A stretch of DNA of 64,000 bases from Changpingibacter yushuensis (GTDB taxonomy: Bacteria; Actinomycetota; Actinomycetes; Actinomycetales; Actinomycetaceae): NCBI RefSeq assembly GCF_014041995.1, contig NZ_CP059492.1:1364001-1428000 (forward strand), read 5' to 3'. Each line of letters opens with the position of its first letter. Position 1 is the stretch's first letter. The position numbers were made by a program, and so were the translations under genes. Shown piece by piece: positions 19,820-29,278 of the stretch. Under the pieces are notes generated by a model, which did no database searches, was not told where the DNA came from, and worked only from the letters and a program-made list of their open reading frames with translations.

Positions 19820-21292
19820 ATGACCGAAAATACGACCGCCACCTCGACGATTCCGCAGGTCGCAATTAACGACATTGGCACCGAGGAAGACCTCATTGCT
19901 GCCGTCGACCAGACCATCAAGTACTTCAATGATGGTGACATCGTCGAAGGAACTGTCGTCAAGGTCGACCACGACGAAGTCCTGCTCGACATTGGCTACA
20001 AGACCGAGGGCGTTATTCCGTCCAAGGAGCTTTCCATCAAGCATGACGTCGACCCCGACGATGTTGTGAAGGTTGGCGACCAAGTCGAAGCCCTCGTTCT
20101 TCAGAAAGAAGACAAGGAAGGCCGTCTTCTTCTCTCCAAGAAGCGTGCACAGTACGAGCGCGCTTGGTCCCAGATCGAGGACGTCAAGGAAGCCGATGGC
20201 GTTGTCACTGGCTCCGTCATCGAAGTAGTCAAGGGTGGCCTCATCCTCGACATCGGACTTCGTGGATTCCTGCCCGCTTCGCTCGTTGAGATGCGCCGCG
20301 TGCGCGATCTTCAGCCATACATTGGCCGCGAGATCGAAGCCAAGATCATCGAACTGGACAAGAACCGCAACAACGTTGTTCTTTCCCGTCGTGCATGGCT
20401 GGAAGAGACCCAGTCTCAGGCCCGCGGCGAGTTCCTTACCAACCTCAAGAAGGGCCAGGTTCGCGAGGGCGTCATTTCGTCCATCGTCAACTTCGGCGCA
20501 TTCGTTGACTTGGGCGGCGTCGACGGCCTCGTTCACGTCTCCGAGCTCTCTTGGAAGCACATCGATCACCCGAACGAGGTTGTCGAAGTTGGTCAGAAGG
20601 TCACCGTCGAGGTTCTCGACGTTGACATGGACCGTGAGCGCGTCTCGCTTTCGCTGAAGGCTACGCAGGAAGATCCGTGGCAGACCTTCGCTCGTACGCA
20701 CGCCATCGGCCAGATCGTACCGGGCAAGGTCACCAAGCTGGTTCCTTTCGGTGCGTTCGTCCGCGTCGAAGACGGCATCGAGGGCTTGGTGCACATCTCC
20801 GAACTCGCTCAGCGTCACATCGATTTGCCCGAACAGGTGGTCAAGGTTGGTGACGATGCCTTCGTGAAGGTTATCGATATCGATCTCGAGCGTCGCCGCA
20901 TTTCCCTTTCGCTCAAGCAGGCCAATGAGGGTATCGATCCGGAGTCTGAGGACTTCGATCCTTCGCTCTACGGCATGGCTGCCGAATACGACGAGAACGG
21001 CAACTACAAGTACCCCGAAGGTTTCGATCCGGAGTCCAACGAATGGCTCGCCGGATTCGAAACTCAGCGTGAAGCTTGGGAGAACGAATACGCTCAGGCT
21101 CAGGCTCGTTGGGAAGCGCACAAGGCGCAGGTCGCCAAGGCAGTTTCCGAGGATGCAGAAGCCGCTGCGGCTCCGGCACCTGAGGCACAGGAGCCAGCTC
21201 CTACCTCGTATTCCTCCGGCGTTGATGCTTCTGGAACCCTCGCTTCTGACGAGGCTTTGGCTGCTCTTCGTGAGAAGCTGACCAACAACTGA
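19820..21292 (+). CDS. rpsA: 30S ribosomal protein S1
   Basis: 490 residues from the ATG at 19820, chosen for the MTENTTATSTIPQVAINDIG beginning typical of actinobacterial S1 and a CGGAG upstream; the longer frame from 19769 adds non-conserved residues. Four S1 RNA-binding repeats follow one another (about 38-106, 125-190, 210-280, 297-367), the last two with FGAFV..DG.(E/D)GLVH.SEL. The remaining ~120 residues are an acidic, Ala/Glu-rich tail. It helps bind mRNA to the 30S subunit. A strong terminator follows. Confidence 0.97.
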   Translation: MTENTTATSTIPQVAINDIGTEEDLIAAVDQTIKYFNDGDIVEGTVVKVDHDEVLLDIGYKTEGVIPSKELSIKHDVDPDDVVKVGDQVEALVLQKEDKEGRLLLSKKRAQYERAWSQIEDVKEADGVVTGSVIEVVKGGLILDIGLRGFLPASLVEMRRVRDLQPYIGREIEAKIIELDKNRNNVVLSRRAWLEETQSQARGEFLTNLKKGQVREGVISSIVNFGAFVDLGGVDGLVHVSELSWKHIDHPNEVVEVGQKVTVEVLDVDMDRERVSLSLKATQEDPWQTFARTHAIGQIVPGKVTKLVPFGAFVRVEDGIEGLVHISELAQRHIDLPEQVVKVGDDAFVKVIDIDLERRRISLSLKQANEGIDPESEDFDPSLYGMAAEYDENGNYKYPEGFDPESNEWLAGFETQREAWENEYAQAQARWEAHKAQVAKAVSEDAEAAAAPAPEAQEPAPTSYSSGVDASGTLASDEALAALREKLTNN

Positions 21293-21306
21293 CATTAGTC
21301 ACATGA

Positions 21307-21344
21307 GAAGGCCTGCAAGCTAAGCTTGCAGGCCTTCTTTGCTT
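21307..21344 (+). terminator. Rho-independent terminator of rpsA
   Basis: Arms gaaggcctgcaagct and agcttgcaggccttc pair over about 14-15 bp with a very short loop, followed by TTTGCTT. Confidence 0.92.
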
Positions 21345-21396
21345 AGTTAGGTGAATAGCGTCCAGCATTCGCTGTTACACCACAGCTATCTGCATG

Positions 21397-21819
21397 CTAA
21401 ATGACGTAGTTTCCGCCTGGTGCAGATCCGGAGACGAGGTTGGCGATAGTGACACTGTCAAAGTAGTCCTCAATCAGTGAGTTGAGGCGCTGCCACATCA
21501 CCAGAATTGCCCCGGAATCTTGGTTGGACCCATCGGATTCCAAGTTTGCTACGGGGGAGAGGCTTCCCTCTGTGAGCAGCAGAATCTCTCCTACGGTGTA
21601 CTCCTCGGGTGCCCGCGTTAGGCGATAACCGCCACCCTTACCCCGTTGCCCTGCGAGGAGGTCGGCTCGGACAAGGATCTTGATGATGCTCTCGAGGTAC
21701 TTTTCAGAGATCTCCTGGCGGTCGGCAATCGCCTTAAGCGGAATGTAGCCTTCCCTCTGATGCTCGGTGAGATCAACCATCACTCGAAGCGCGTATCGGC
21801 CCTTCGTCGAAACCAGCAC
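21397..21819 (-). CDS. Rrf2-family transcriptional regulator without Fe-S cysteines (CymR-like)
   Basis: 140 residues from the GTG at 21819, which follows a strong GGAGGAGG; an upstream ATG at 21840 would place that site inside the gene. The winged helix begins with the standard STKGRYALRVMVDL, then ISEKYLESIIKILVRADLL and GKGGGYRLTR. There is no cysteine anywhere, so it cannot carry the Fe-S cluster of IscR or NsrR. Cysteine-free Rrf2 proteins include CymR, which senses O-acetylserine through CysK and represses cysteine genes. The next gene upstream on the same strand is a MetB-type enzyme, which supports a sulfur-metabolism role but does not prove it. Confidence 0.85.
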   Translation of the reverse strand: MLVSTKGRYALRVMVDLTEHQREGYIPLKAIADRQEISEKYLESIIKILVRADLLAGQRGKGGGYRLTRAPEEYTVGEILLLTEGSLSPVANLESDGSNQDSGAILVMWQRLNSLIEDYFDSVTIANLVSGSAPGGNYVI

Positions 21820-22151
21820 GTTATCCTCCTCCGTGGGCATAAGCCCGTTACTAATCTCCGACTAGGTTACCGGATAAGTGGGGAATTGAGCGCAGGAACT
21901 ATCTGACAGGTGCTCGGCAATTGGTCGAGAAGTGGCCGAGTTCAATGGGCTCGCCGTGGCATTGATGGGCTCGCTGTGAACTGTATGAAGGGCGCCACCA
22001 GCGAATGAGCGCCCGTGTGCGGTGGCGTGCACCATCTAGATACGCACCACGTCGTCACGTACGCATGAGGCGCAGGAACTGCGTGTGTGGTGGTGTGCAC
22101 TTTCCACATGCGCACTACGCACGCACCTACTACGCACGCATCAGGCACGCA
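21820..22151. repeat. Repeat-rich intergenic region between the MetB-type gene and the Rrf2 gene
   Basis: About 330 bases with no protein-like frame. ATGGGCTCGC recurs at 21945 and 21965. A diverged duplication starts with GGTGGYGTGCAC at 22021 and 22089 (offset 68) and ends in ACGCAC-rich sequence. CGCAGGAACT also occurs twice. It may hold the Rrf2 promoter on the minus strand, but no clear box is seen. Confidence 0.45.
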
Positions 22152-23300
22152 CTACGCGCGCAACGCCTGCGTTAGGTCCGCGATGAGGTCACTGACATCT
22201 TCAAGCCCCACAGAAAGTCTCAGCAGCGTGTCGGTAATACCAAGGTGCTCGCGCACGGCGGGTGGAACGTCGGGGTGAGTCTGAAGCGCGGGGTAGGTGA
22301 TAAGGCTTTCAGTGCCACCTAAGCTTTCCGCAAAGGTAATGAGCCGCACGTTATCTAGGACGCGGTGAGCCAGTTCCACGGTGGAGGTCCGGAAGGAGAT
22401 CATGCTGCCTGCGCCGCGCGCTTGACGTGCATTGATGTCGTGGCCTGGGTGATCCGGGAGTCCCGCATAATAGACATTCGTAACCTCTGGGCGGGTTGTG
22501 AGCCATTGTGCGACTTGGGCAGCATTGCTCTGTTGGCGCTCCATACGAACCGCCAGCGTCTTCATTCCGCGCATGACCAGCCACGAGTCAAAGGGAGCCA
22601 GGATCGCACCAGTTGTCTTGTTGATAAGCGTGATCTTCGCGCCGAGTTCAGGTGTGGCTGAGCAGAGGAAACCGGCAATGGTGTCATTGTGCCCGGCCAG
22701 GAACTTCGAACCGGAATGAATCACGATGTCAGCGCCATGATCGATGGGATTCTGAAGATATGGGGACAAGAAGGTGTTGTCGACAATGAGCAAGAGTCCG
22801 CGATCGTGGCAGAGCGCCGCACACGCGTCAAGGTCAGCAATGTTCATCATGGGATTCGAGGGCGTCTCAATGTACAGAGCTTTTGTGGCGGGGGTCAGTG
22901 CGGCTTCGACCGCACCTAGGTCTGAGGTGTCCACTGGGGAAATGGTCAAACCATTCTTCTTGCTGATGTTGTCAAACAGCCGGATAACGCCGCCGTAGAG
23001 GTCTTCCGAACAGACGATGTGATCGCCTGGAGCAAAGAGTTCAAAACACGCGCTTACGGCCGCCATGCCGGAAGAAAAGGCCGAGGCTGCCGCGGCACCC
23101 TCGAGGGCTGCCACATGCTCTTCCACATGTTCGCGCGTGGGGTTGGATTCGCGTGTGTAATCAAAGCCAGTAGATTCACCCAGCCGGACGTGTGCGAATG
23201 TCGCCGTCTGATAAATAGGAAAGCTCACTGCCTTTGTTTGCTCAGCAAAGCTCGGATCCAACTGTCCGTGCACACATCGGGTATCCATATGATCAAACAT
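22152..23300 (-). CDS. metB: Cystathionine gamma-synthase / gamma-lyase type PLP enzyme
   Basis: 382 residues from the ATG at 23300, preceded by GAGGGAG; a TTG at 23321 would add seven non-conserved residues. It is a Cys/Met metabolism PLP enzyme. Marks are YTRESNPTRE, SSGMAA, YGGV, YIETPSNP, VDNTFLSPY and IHSGSKFLAGHND, where Lys199 binds PLP, plus the ESLGGTESL segment near the end. Synthase, gamma-lyase and O-acetylhomoserine enzymes cannot be separated from these motifs alone, so the symbol is provisional. The neighbouring cysteine-free Rrf2 gene suggests it is regulated with sulfur supply. Confidence 0.85.
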   Translation of the reverse strand: MFDHMDTRCVHGQLDPSFAEQTKAVSFPIYQTATFAHVRLGESTGFDYTRESNPTREHVEEHVAALEGAAAASAFSSGMAAVSACFELFAPGDHIVCSEDLYGGVIRLFDNISKKNGLTISPVDTSDLGAVEAALTPATKALYIETPSNPMMNIADLDACAALCHDRGLLLIVDNTFLSPYLQNPIDHGADIVIHSGSKFLAGHNDTIAGFLCSATPELGAKITLINKTTGAILAPFDSWLVMRGMKTLAVRMERQQSNAAQVAQWLTTRPEVTNVYYAGLPDHPGHDINARQARGAGSMISFRTSTVELAHRVLDNVRLITFAESLGGTESLITYPALQTHPDVPPAVREHLGITDTLLRLSVGLEDVSDLIADLTQALRA

Positions 23301-23535
23301 GAGCGAGTCTCCCTCTTCCAACTACCTACCCACTATGTTTATGGTTTCTTCGCGCCATCGGTGTACGTGTTCACCATGTGGCAAGCATTTGTGATGGCGC
23401 ACGTGCGCTCGCACCCGCGGCAGAGCGCCAAATAGTCGCTCAGAGGCAATACGATGGAACCATGTGTATGGAGAACATGTGGCCTACAGGACTGCTCATT
23501 GGACCTGCCCGCTCACCGCTGAACGTGGATCTGGC

Positions 23536-24384
23536 ATGTTGACAGTTGCATTGACGGGCGGGATTGGTGCGGGAAAGTCCACAGTGTCCCGCATCCTCGG
23601 CACGCTCGGGGCTTACATTATCGATGTGGATCTGGTCGCGAAATCGGTGCTCGACCCTGGTTCACCCAGTGTCAGTGCAGTACGTGAGTTGTGGCCATCG
23701 GTTGTTCACGACGACGTCGTCGACAGATCCGCGCTGGCACAGATCGTTTTTCATGACGACGACGCCCTCGCCCAGCTTTCGGCCATCACCCACCCTCGCA
23801 CGTGGGAGCTCATCGATGAGCGATTAGCGCAGGTAGAGGCGGAGGATCGGACTGCTGTGGCCGTGGTGGACTTGGCGCTGCTCGTTGGAAGTGGACGGGA
23901 GTGGGCATACCAGCTCAATCTTGTGGTGGATGCTAACCCTGAAACGCGAATCAGGCGGTTGACCTCGTACCGGAAAATGAACGAACGCGATGCCCGTGCC
24001 CGCATGGCTACCCAAGTTGAAACCACGCACCTCGAGGCCGTCTCTGATGTTTGGATAGAGAACTCTGGCTCCGCATCCGGCCTTCGTAACAAGGTAGAAG
24101 AGCTGTGGCAAGCGCGGCTCGTTCCCTTTGCGGCAAATCTAGCCGCGGGGGAACGAGCCATTGGGTCCAGCCTCAAGCCAACGCAGCTTGAAATGAATCA
24201 CGCGATCGCACGGCTGCGCCACCAGAGGATCGAAGCGTCCCTGGAAGGACAAGATCTCGCCTTCACGCCGCTAGCCACGGTTCAGGCAACAGAAGAGGCC
24301 TTCCGCCGAGCAGGGTTCTTGCCCGAGGAAGGCCACTTCGTCTCAGCTGATCCGGCATTCAACCTCACTGCGCAGGCGGCCTGA
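23536..24384 (+). CDS. coaE: Dephospho-CoA kinase
   Basis: 282 residues from the ATG at 23536, which places the P-loop (GGIGAGKST) at residue 8 as in the family. An in-frame GTG at 23464 lies 8 nt after a TACGAT -10-like element and could be a leaderless start adding 24 residues. CoaE phosphorylates dephospho-CoA in the last step of CoA synthesis. IDVDLVAKSVLDPGS and THPRTWELIDE follow. The kinase needs about 200 residues; the last ~75 form an extra helical region shorter than the GrpB-like extension of mycobacterial CoaE. uvrB lies beyond the divergent ftsH-like gene. Confidence 0.92.
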   Translation: MLTVALTGGIGAGKSTVSRILGTLGAYIIDVDLVAKSVLDPGSPSVSAVRELWPSVVHDDVVDRSALAQIVFHDDDALAQLSAITHPRTWELIDERLAQVEAEDRTAVAVVDLALLVGSGREWAYQLNLVVDANPETRIRRLTSYRKMNERDARARMATQVETTHLEAVSDVWIENSGSASGLRNKVEELWQARLVPFAANLAAGERAIGSSLKPTQLEMNHAIARLRHQRIEASLEGQDLAFTPLATVQATEEAFRRAGFLPEEGHFVSADPAFNLTAQAA

Positions 24385-24395
24385 CAGCAGCTTGA

Positions 24396-26798
24396 TCATT
24401 GGCGGCGGTTTCCGGGGTTCTGCTGGTCATCACCCGTTGGGAAATTCTGTTGTGGATATGGCGGATAACCCGGCTGACCTCCCTGTTGAGGGTAGTTGCC
24501 CTGCTGCGGGTGCGGTGGATATCCACTTGGCTGGGGATATGCGGGATAGCCGCCCTGCTGAGGGTACGGAGCAAATCCGCCCTGCTGGGGTGCCTGTGGA
24601 TACTGAGGCTGTTGGCTGCCTTGTTGGGGATAGCCGCCCTGCTGAGGGTACGGAGCAAATCCGCCCTGCTGGGGTGCCTGTGGATACTGAGGTTGTTGGC
24701 TGCCTTGTTGGGGATAGCCGCCCTGCCGAGGGTACGGCTGGTAGCCGTCTGGCTGGCCCGGGACCTGAGGCTCGTGGGAGAGATCCTGAGCTTCACCAGT
24801 CTGCACAGCGTTTCGAGAAATAGTGGAACCCGCTAGGATGCTCTCCGGTTCTGGCTCTCGCTCGATACCCACAATGCGGTAGGCATCGGTCTCATCGAGA
24901 GTCTCGTGTTCAAGAAGTGCATCTACCAGTGCCTTGTGCTGCTCGTGATGTTCGCGCAGCAGCCGCCGAGCTTCGGCATAGCAATCAGTTAGAAGATCAC
25001 GGACCTCTTCGTCTACTGCCGAGAGCAGTTGGTCGGATACTCCCTGCGAACGCGGATCGCCCTCACGGGGATAGACCTGGACAGGCCCAATGCGGTCAGA
25101 CATACCCCATCGCCCAAACATCTGCCGGGCAATTGCGGTTGCGGTTTGAAGATCGGATTCCGCGCCGGTTGTGACGACTCCCAGGACTTCTTCCTCAGCA
25201 GCCATACCACCAAGGGCACCGATGATGCGCCCGCGCAAGTAAGTCTTGTCATATCCGTACTTGTCGGCTTCAGGCGTTGACAACGTGACGCCTAGGGCGC
25301 GGCCACGAGGAATGATCGAAATCTTGCGGACGGGGTCAGCTCCGGGCTGGATCATTCCAAGTAGTGCGTGGCCTGCTTCGTGCCATGCGGTGCGCTCACG
25401 TTCGGCAGGATCCATGATCACAGCACGCTGCACGCCCAACTGAATGGTTTCGAGGGCGTTGGTGAAGTCCGACATTGCAATGGTTGCCGCACCCCGACGT
25501 GCTCCAAGGAGTGATGCCTCATTTACCAGATTCGCGAGTTCGGCCCCGGTGAGCCCTGGAGTGGACTTTGCTAGTCCGCTCAATGAAACATCTGGACCCA
25601 ACGGCCGTCCGCGGGAATGAACTTTCAAGATGGCCTCGCGCCCCTTCTGATCGGGTGGAGCCACGGTAATGGTGCGGTCAAACCTTCCAGCGCGGGTGAG
25701 TGCGGCGTCGAGCACCTCAGCAAGGTTTGTCGCAGCAATCACGATGATGCCCTCAGACGCGGAGAATCCATCCATCTCCGTCAGAATCTGGTTGAGTGTC
25801 TGTTCACGATCCTCATTGGATCCGATTGAGTTGACGGAAGCGCGGGAGCGGCCAATCGCATCGATTTCGTCAATGAAGATGATGGCTGGAGCAACCTTGC
25901 GGGCGGCTTCAAAGAGGCTGCGAACATCAGAGGCTCCCTTTCCGGCCAAAATGCCGCCGATCTCTGCTGCCGAAATCGAGAAGAATGGGACGTTGGCTTC
26001 GCCAGCGGTAGCGCGGGCAAGCAGAGTCTTGCCGGTACCCGGACCACCCTCAAGCAAGATGCCGCGAGGGATCTTGGCACCGAGTCTCGTGTACTTGCCG
26101 GGATTCTTCAGCATGTCGACGACTTCGCGCAGCTGGTCCTCAACCTCGTCAATACCGGCGACGTCGTCGAACGTAACGCGATTATTCGCTGGATCTACAG
26201 GTTCGTGCTTCCGGCTGCCGAACATCGAAGACGTGCTGCTCATCTGGCGCTTCATCATCCAATACCAGAAACCAAAGATGAGAATGATGGGCAAGAACGA
26301 AAGCAGAAGTGTGAGGAGCGGATTGGAGGAGGCTATGGGTGAGACAGCGGTGATCACCACGTTGTTTGACGTGAGGAGCGAGGCCATGGAATCGTCGGCC
26401 CAGGTCGGACGCTCTGTGGTGAACTGGGTGGAGGTCACGTCGTCGTATGTGAACGACTTGCGGAACTCGCCTTCAATTGAGTCCCCAGTTGGCGAAACCG
26501 TCTTGATGTTGTCTGCTTCGAGCTGGTCATAGAACACGTTGTAGGGCAACGTAACGACGGGATTGAGAGAGTTTTCCATCCACGAGAACAGCATGAAGCA
26601 AGCAGCCCAAGCGACAAGAATCGCGATGATGGTTCGAGCCCAACTGCGCTTCTTTGGCTGGTCTTGGTGGCGCCCATTGCCGTCCTGGCCCGGTACACCC
26701 TCGGCGCGCCACGACGGATTGGAGTCCTGCTTGGGCGAGTAGGGGTTGGTGGCCGACCTCGAATCGTTGGCGGCCGACCTAGAATCGGTTTCTGGCAT
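24396..26798 (-). CDS. Divergent FtsH-type membrane AAA+ metalloprotease with P/Q/Y-rich repeat tail
   Basis: 800 residues with AAGGAGC before the ATG. Two membrane helices (about 55-73 and 161-182) enclose an extracytoplasmic FtsH_ext region. The AAA+ module has Walker A 251-258 reading GGPGTGKT instead of the usual GPPGTGKT, Walker [12 protein letters not shown], and the GRFDR arginine finger. The protease zinc site is complete: HEAGH 473-477 and Asp549. The pore loop, normally MFVGVG, reads ILAGKG (283-288), so the conserved aromatic residue is gone. From about 680 on is a Pro/Gln/Tyr/Gly tail with a 28-residue repeat. It is probably a second FtsH rather than the housekeeping one, whose usual neighbours (tilS, hpt, folE) are absent here. 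Confidence 0.9.
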   Translation of the reverse strand: MPETDSRSAANDSRSATNPYSPKQDSNPSWRAEGVPGQDGNGRHQDQPKKRSWARTIIAILVAWAACFMLFSWMENSLNPVVTLPYNVFYDQLEADNIKTVSPTGDSIEGEFRKSFTYDDVTSTQFTTERPTWADDSMASLLTSNNVVITAVSPIASSNPLLTLLLSFLPIILIFGFWYWMMKRQMSSTSSMFGSRKHEPVDPANNRVTFDDVAGIDEVEDQLREVVDMLKNPGKYTRLGAKIPRGILLEGGPGTGKTLLARATAGEANVPFFSISAAEIGGILAGKGASDVRSLFEAARKVAPAIIFIDEIDAIGRSRASVNSIGSNEDREQTLNQILTEMDGFSASEGIIVIAATNLAEVLDAALTRAGRFDRTITVAPPDQKGREAILKVHSRGRPLGPDVSLSGLAKSTPGLTGAELANLVNEASLLGARRGAATIAMSDFTNALETIQLGVQRAVIMDPAERERTAWHEAGHALLGMIQPGADPVRKISIIPRGRALGVTLSTPEADKYGYDKTYLRGRIIGALGGMAAEEEVLGVVTTGAESDLQTATAIARQMFGRWGMSDRIGPVQVYPREGDPRSQGVSDQLLSAVDEEVRDLLTDCYAEARRLLREHHEQHKALVDALLEHETLDETDAYRIVGIEREPEPESILAGSTISRNAVQTGEAQDLSHEPQVPGQPDGYQPYPRQGGYPQQGSQQPQYPQAPQQGGFAPYPQQGGYPQQGSQQPQYPQAPQQGGFAPYPQQGGYPAYPQPSGYPPHPQQGNYPQQGGQPGYPPYPQQNFPTGDDQQNPGNRRQ
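24544..24740. repeat. 84-bp coding tandem repeat in the FtsH-like tail
   Basis: Two nearly identical 84-bp units start at 24544 and 24628, and a third partial unit starts at 24712. Each codes for 28 residues rich in Pro, Gln, Tyr and Gly. The near-identity at DNA level points to recent duplication, so copy number may vary between strains. Confidence 0.85.
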
Positions 26799-26876
26799 GG
26801 TGCTCCTTTTGGTTACCTATAATCATCGGAGCGCTTTCTGAACGTTGTCTATGAATGCCGCACATTTGCGCGGCAG

Positions 26877-26892
26877 GCGAACAGCTGTTCGG
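26877..26892. promoter_or_regulatory. LexA-type SOS box between the ftsH-like gene and uvrB
   Basis: GCGAACAGCTGTTCGG contains the perfect 14-bp palindrome CGAACAGCTGTTCG and matches the actinobacterial LexA consensus (TCGAAC-N4-GTTCGA) at 10 of 12 fixed positions. It lies about 100 bp upstream of uvrB and about 80 bp upstream of the divergent ftsH-like gene, so either or both could be SOS-controlled. Confidence 0.75.
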
Positions 26893-26994
26893 GTAGCAAT
26901 TTGGCGCCAAAATGGGCGGAAAGCTCTCATCTGGTGGTGCGGCCCTGGTTGCCTAGCCTACTTTTGTGTCGGGGTGGAAGGGTAGCGTAGACGC

Positions 26995-29073
26995 ATGCGC
27001 CCAGTCACTGCCGTTTCCCGTCTCGATGCCCCTTTTGAGGTCATCTCAGAGTACACGCCTGCCGGCGATCAGCCGCAGGCGATCAAAGAGTTGACTGAAC
27101 GTATCAACGCGGGCGAAAAAGACATCGTGCTGCTAGGTGCCACAGGCACTGGCAAGTCTGCAACCACCGCTTGGCTTATCGAACAAATTCAGCGGCCAAC
27201 GCTCATCATCGAGCCGAACAAGACTCTTGCCGCTCAGATGGCGGCAGAATTCCGCCAGCTCATGCCAAACAATGCTGTCGAATACTTCGTTTCCTATTAC
27301 GACTACTACCAACCTGAAGCGTACGTGCCTCAAACAGACACATTCATTGAGAAGGACTCATCCATCAATGATGAGGTGGAACGCTTGCGGCACTCGGCAA
27401 CCAATTCCCTGATCACCCGCCGTGACACCGTGGTAGTGGCGTCCGTCTCCTGTATTTACGGACTTGGCACTCCACAGGAGTACGTGGATCGGATGGTGCA
27501 GCTACAGGTTGGGATGAATCTGGACAGGGATGAGCTCCTACGAACCTTCGTAGGTATGCAATACACGCGCAATGACATCGCTTTCACTCGAGGTACCTTC
27601 CGCGTGCGTGGCGATACGGTAGAGATCATTCCTGTGTATGAGGAACTCGCTATTCGAGTTGAATTCTTTGGTGATGAAGTCGATTCGCTCAGTTTGCTTC
27701 ATCCATTGACAGGCACAGTAGTGCGAGCTGTCCACACTGCTCATGTGTTCCCTGCTTCCCACTATGTTGCGGGGCCCGAACGAATGGAGCGGGCCATCAG
27801 CTCCATTGAGGCGGAACTGCAGGGGCGGCTAACTGATCTTCGTCAGCAGAACAAACTACTTGAAGCGCAGCGCCTCGAGATGCGTACCACCTATGACCTT
27901 GAGATGATGCGTAACATCGGCACGTGCTCGGGGATTGAAAACTACTCGCGGCACATCGATGGCCGCGGCCCGGGTACTGCGCCGAACACTCTTCTTGACT
28001 ACTTCCCCGAGGATTTCGTGCTGATTCTTGACGAATCCCACGTGACGGTTCCCCAGGTTGGAGCAATGTTTGAAGGAGACATGTCGCGCAAACGCACTCT
28101 GGTGGAGTATGGATTCCGGTTACCCTCAGCCATGGATAACCGTCCGCTCAAGTTCGCTGAGTTCCTTGATCGCATCGGCCAAACCGTTTACCTATCTGCT
28201 ACGCCAGGTAAGTATGAGCTGGAACAGTCAGACGGTGTGGTCGAACAGATCATTCGCCCAACCGGGCTTGTGGATCCTGAGATCCTCGTTAAACCCACTG
28301 AAGGCCAGATCGATGATCTGCTAGAACAGGTTCGTGAACGTGCTGAAAGGGATGAACGCGTCCTCGTGACCACCCTGACCAAGAAGATGGCGGAGGATCT
28401 GACCGATTATCTTGCCGATCGTGGCGTCAAGGTTGAATACCTACATTCCGATGTGGATACCCTGCGCCGAGTCGAATTGTTGCGGGAATTGCGTTTAGGC
28501 AAGTTCGATGTGCTTGTTGGCATCAACCTGCTGCGTGAGGGCCTCGACCTTCCGGAAGTGTCACTCGTTGCAATTCTCGATGCTGACAAACAGGGATTCC
28601 TCCGATCCACCACATCCTTGATCCAGACGATCGGTCGAGCCGCCAGGAACGTCTCCGGACAAGTCCACATGTATGCGGACTCCATCACTCCCAACATGAA
28701 AGAAGCGATCGAGGAGACCAACCGCCGGCGGGCCAAGCAGATTGCGTACAACGAAGAGCGGGGCATTGACCCTCAACCTCTGCGAAAGAAGATCGCTGAC
28801 GTCACGGACATGTTGGCGCGGGAGGATGTTGATACTCAGCAACTCCTTGAAGGTGGTTACCGTCAAGAACCACCGCATGCTAAGGGCAAGGCACCCGCTG
28901 CCGAAGCCGCGCGTGCCGAAGGCGCACGTAATCTGGTCCAGCTCATTGATGACCTCACGGCCCAGATGCATGTTGCCGCCGAACAGCTTCAGTTTGAACT
29001 CGCCGCGCGGTATCGCGATGAGATCAAGGATCTCAAGAGCGAGCTTTGGCACTCCCAACAGGCCCAGAAGTGA
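26995..29073 (+). CDS. uvrB: Excinuclease ABC subunit B
   Basis: 692 residues. UvrB is the damage-verifying helicase-like subunit of nucleotide excision repair, loaded by UvrA and partner of UvrC. Visible motifs are PAGDQPQAI, Walker A GATGTGKS, the beta-hairpin region [53 protein letters not shown] and QTIGRAARN. The C-terminal UVR motif ([20 protein letters not shown]) that binds UvrC is present. TAGCGT ends 6 nt before the ATG, so a leaderless transcript is possible. An SOS-type palindrome lies upstream. Confidence 0.97.
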   Translation: MRPVTAVSRLDAPFEVISEYTPAGDQPQAIKELTERINAGEKDIVLLGATGTGKSATTAWLIEQIQRPTLIIEPNKTLAAQMAAEFRQLMPNNAVEYFVSYYDYYQPEAYVPQTDTFIEKDSSINDEVERLRHSATNSLITRRDTVVVASVSCIYGLGTPQEYVDRMVQLQVGMNLDRDELLRTFVGMQYTRNDIAFTRGTFRVRGDTVEIIPVYEELAIRVEFFGDEVDSLSLLHPLTGTVVRAVHTAHVFPASHYVAGPERMERAISSIEAELQGRLTDLRQQNKLLEAQRLEMRTTYDLEMMRNIGTCSGIENYSRHIDGRGPGTAPNTLLDYFPEDFVLILDESHVTVPQVGAMFEGDMSRKRTLVEYGFRLPSAMDNRPLKFAEFLDRIGQTVYLSATPGKYELEQSDGVVEQIIRPTGLVDPEILVKPTEGQIDDLLEQVRERAERDERVLVTTLTKKMAEDLTDYLADRGVKVEYLHSDVDTLRRVELLRELRLGKFDVLVGINLLREGLDLPEVSLVAILDADKQGFLRSTTSLIQTIGRAARNVSGQVHMYADSITPNMKEAIEETNRRRAKQIAYNEERGIDPQPLRKKIADVTDMLAREDVDTQQLLEGGYRQEPPHAKGKAPAAEAARAEGARNLVQLIDDLTAQMHVAAEQLQFELAARYRDEIKDLKSELWHSQQAQK

Positions 29074-29161
29074 TTGCCACGCAAAACCTCTGATAACAAC
29101 CAGACGAATATCACGGCCAGGGAATGGACGTGAATGGAGAGGACTACCGTAGGATAAGTGA

Positions 29162-29250
29162 GCGGAGGGGAGTATTCCCACACAACATCGGTTCGTCATC
29201 ACGGCGTTTACGTCCGGGCCGAGGCCAGTAATGGCGGGAAGAGACCTCCG
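29162..29250 (+). ncRNA. yybP-ykoY manganese riboswitch upstream of terC
   Basis: The two conserved halves of the Mn2+ aptamer are present: GGAGGGGAGTA at 29164-29174 (loop L1) and AAGAGACCTCC at 29239-29249 (loop L3). GGAGG pairs with CCTCC to close P1. The spacer holds a stem around CCGGGCCGAGGCC. The 3' strand of P1 overlaps a downstream hairpin that can hide the ribosome binding site of terC. Confidence 0.85.
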
Positions 29251-29271
29251 GTAGTTACGTTTACCGGAAGA
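29247..29271 (+). promoter_or_regulatory. Expression-platform hairpin of the Mn riboswitch
   Basis: TCCGGTA (29247-29253) pairs with TACCGGA (29262-29268), and the second arm overlaps the ribosome binding site GGAAGA. Because the first arm shares TCC with P1 of the aptamer, the hairpin and P1 exclude each other. The inferred outcome is that Mn2+ binding frees translation of terC. Confidence 0.6.
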
Positions 29272-29278
29272 TTTTCTT

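Noticed and set aside
19775-21295. Open frame of about 506 codons on the minus strand opposite rpsA
   Set aside because: It mirrors the rpsA codons almost exactly, has no family motif and no ribosome binding site; rpsA itself is certain.
21897-22150. CRISPR-like appearance of repeats
   Set aside because: The units are of unequal length, diverged and without regular spacers; no cas genes are near.
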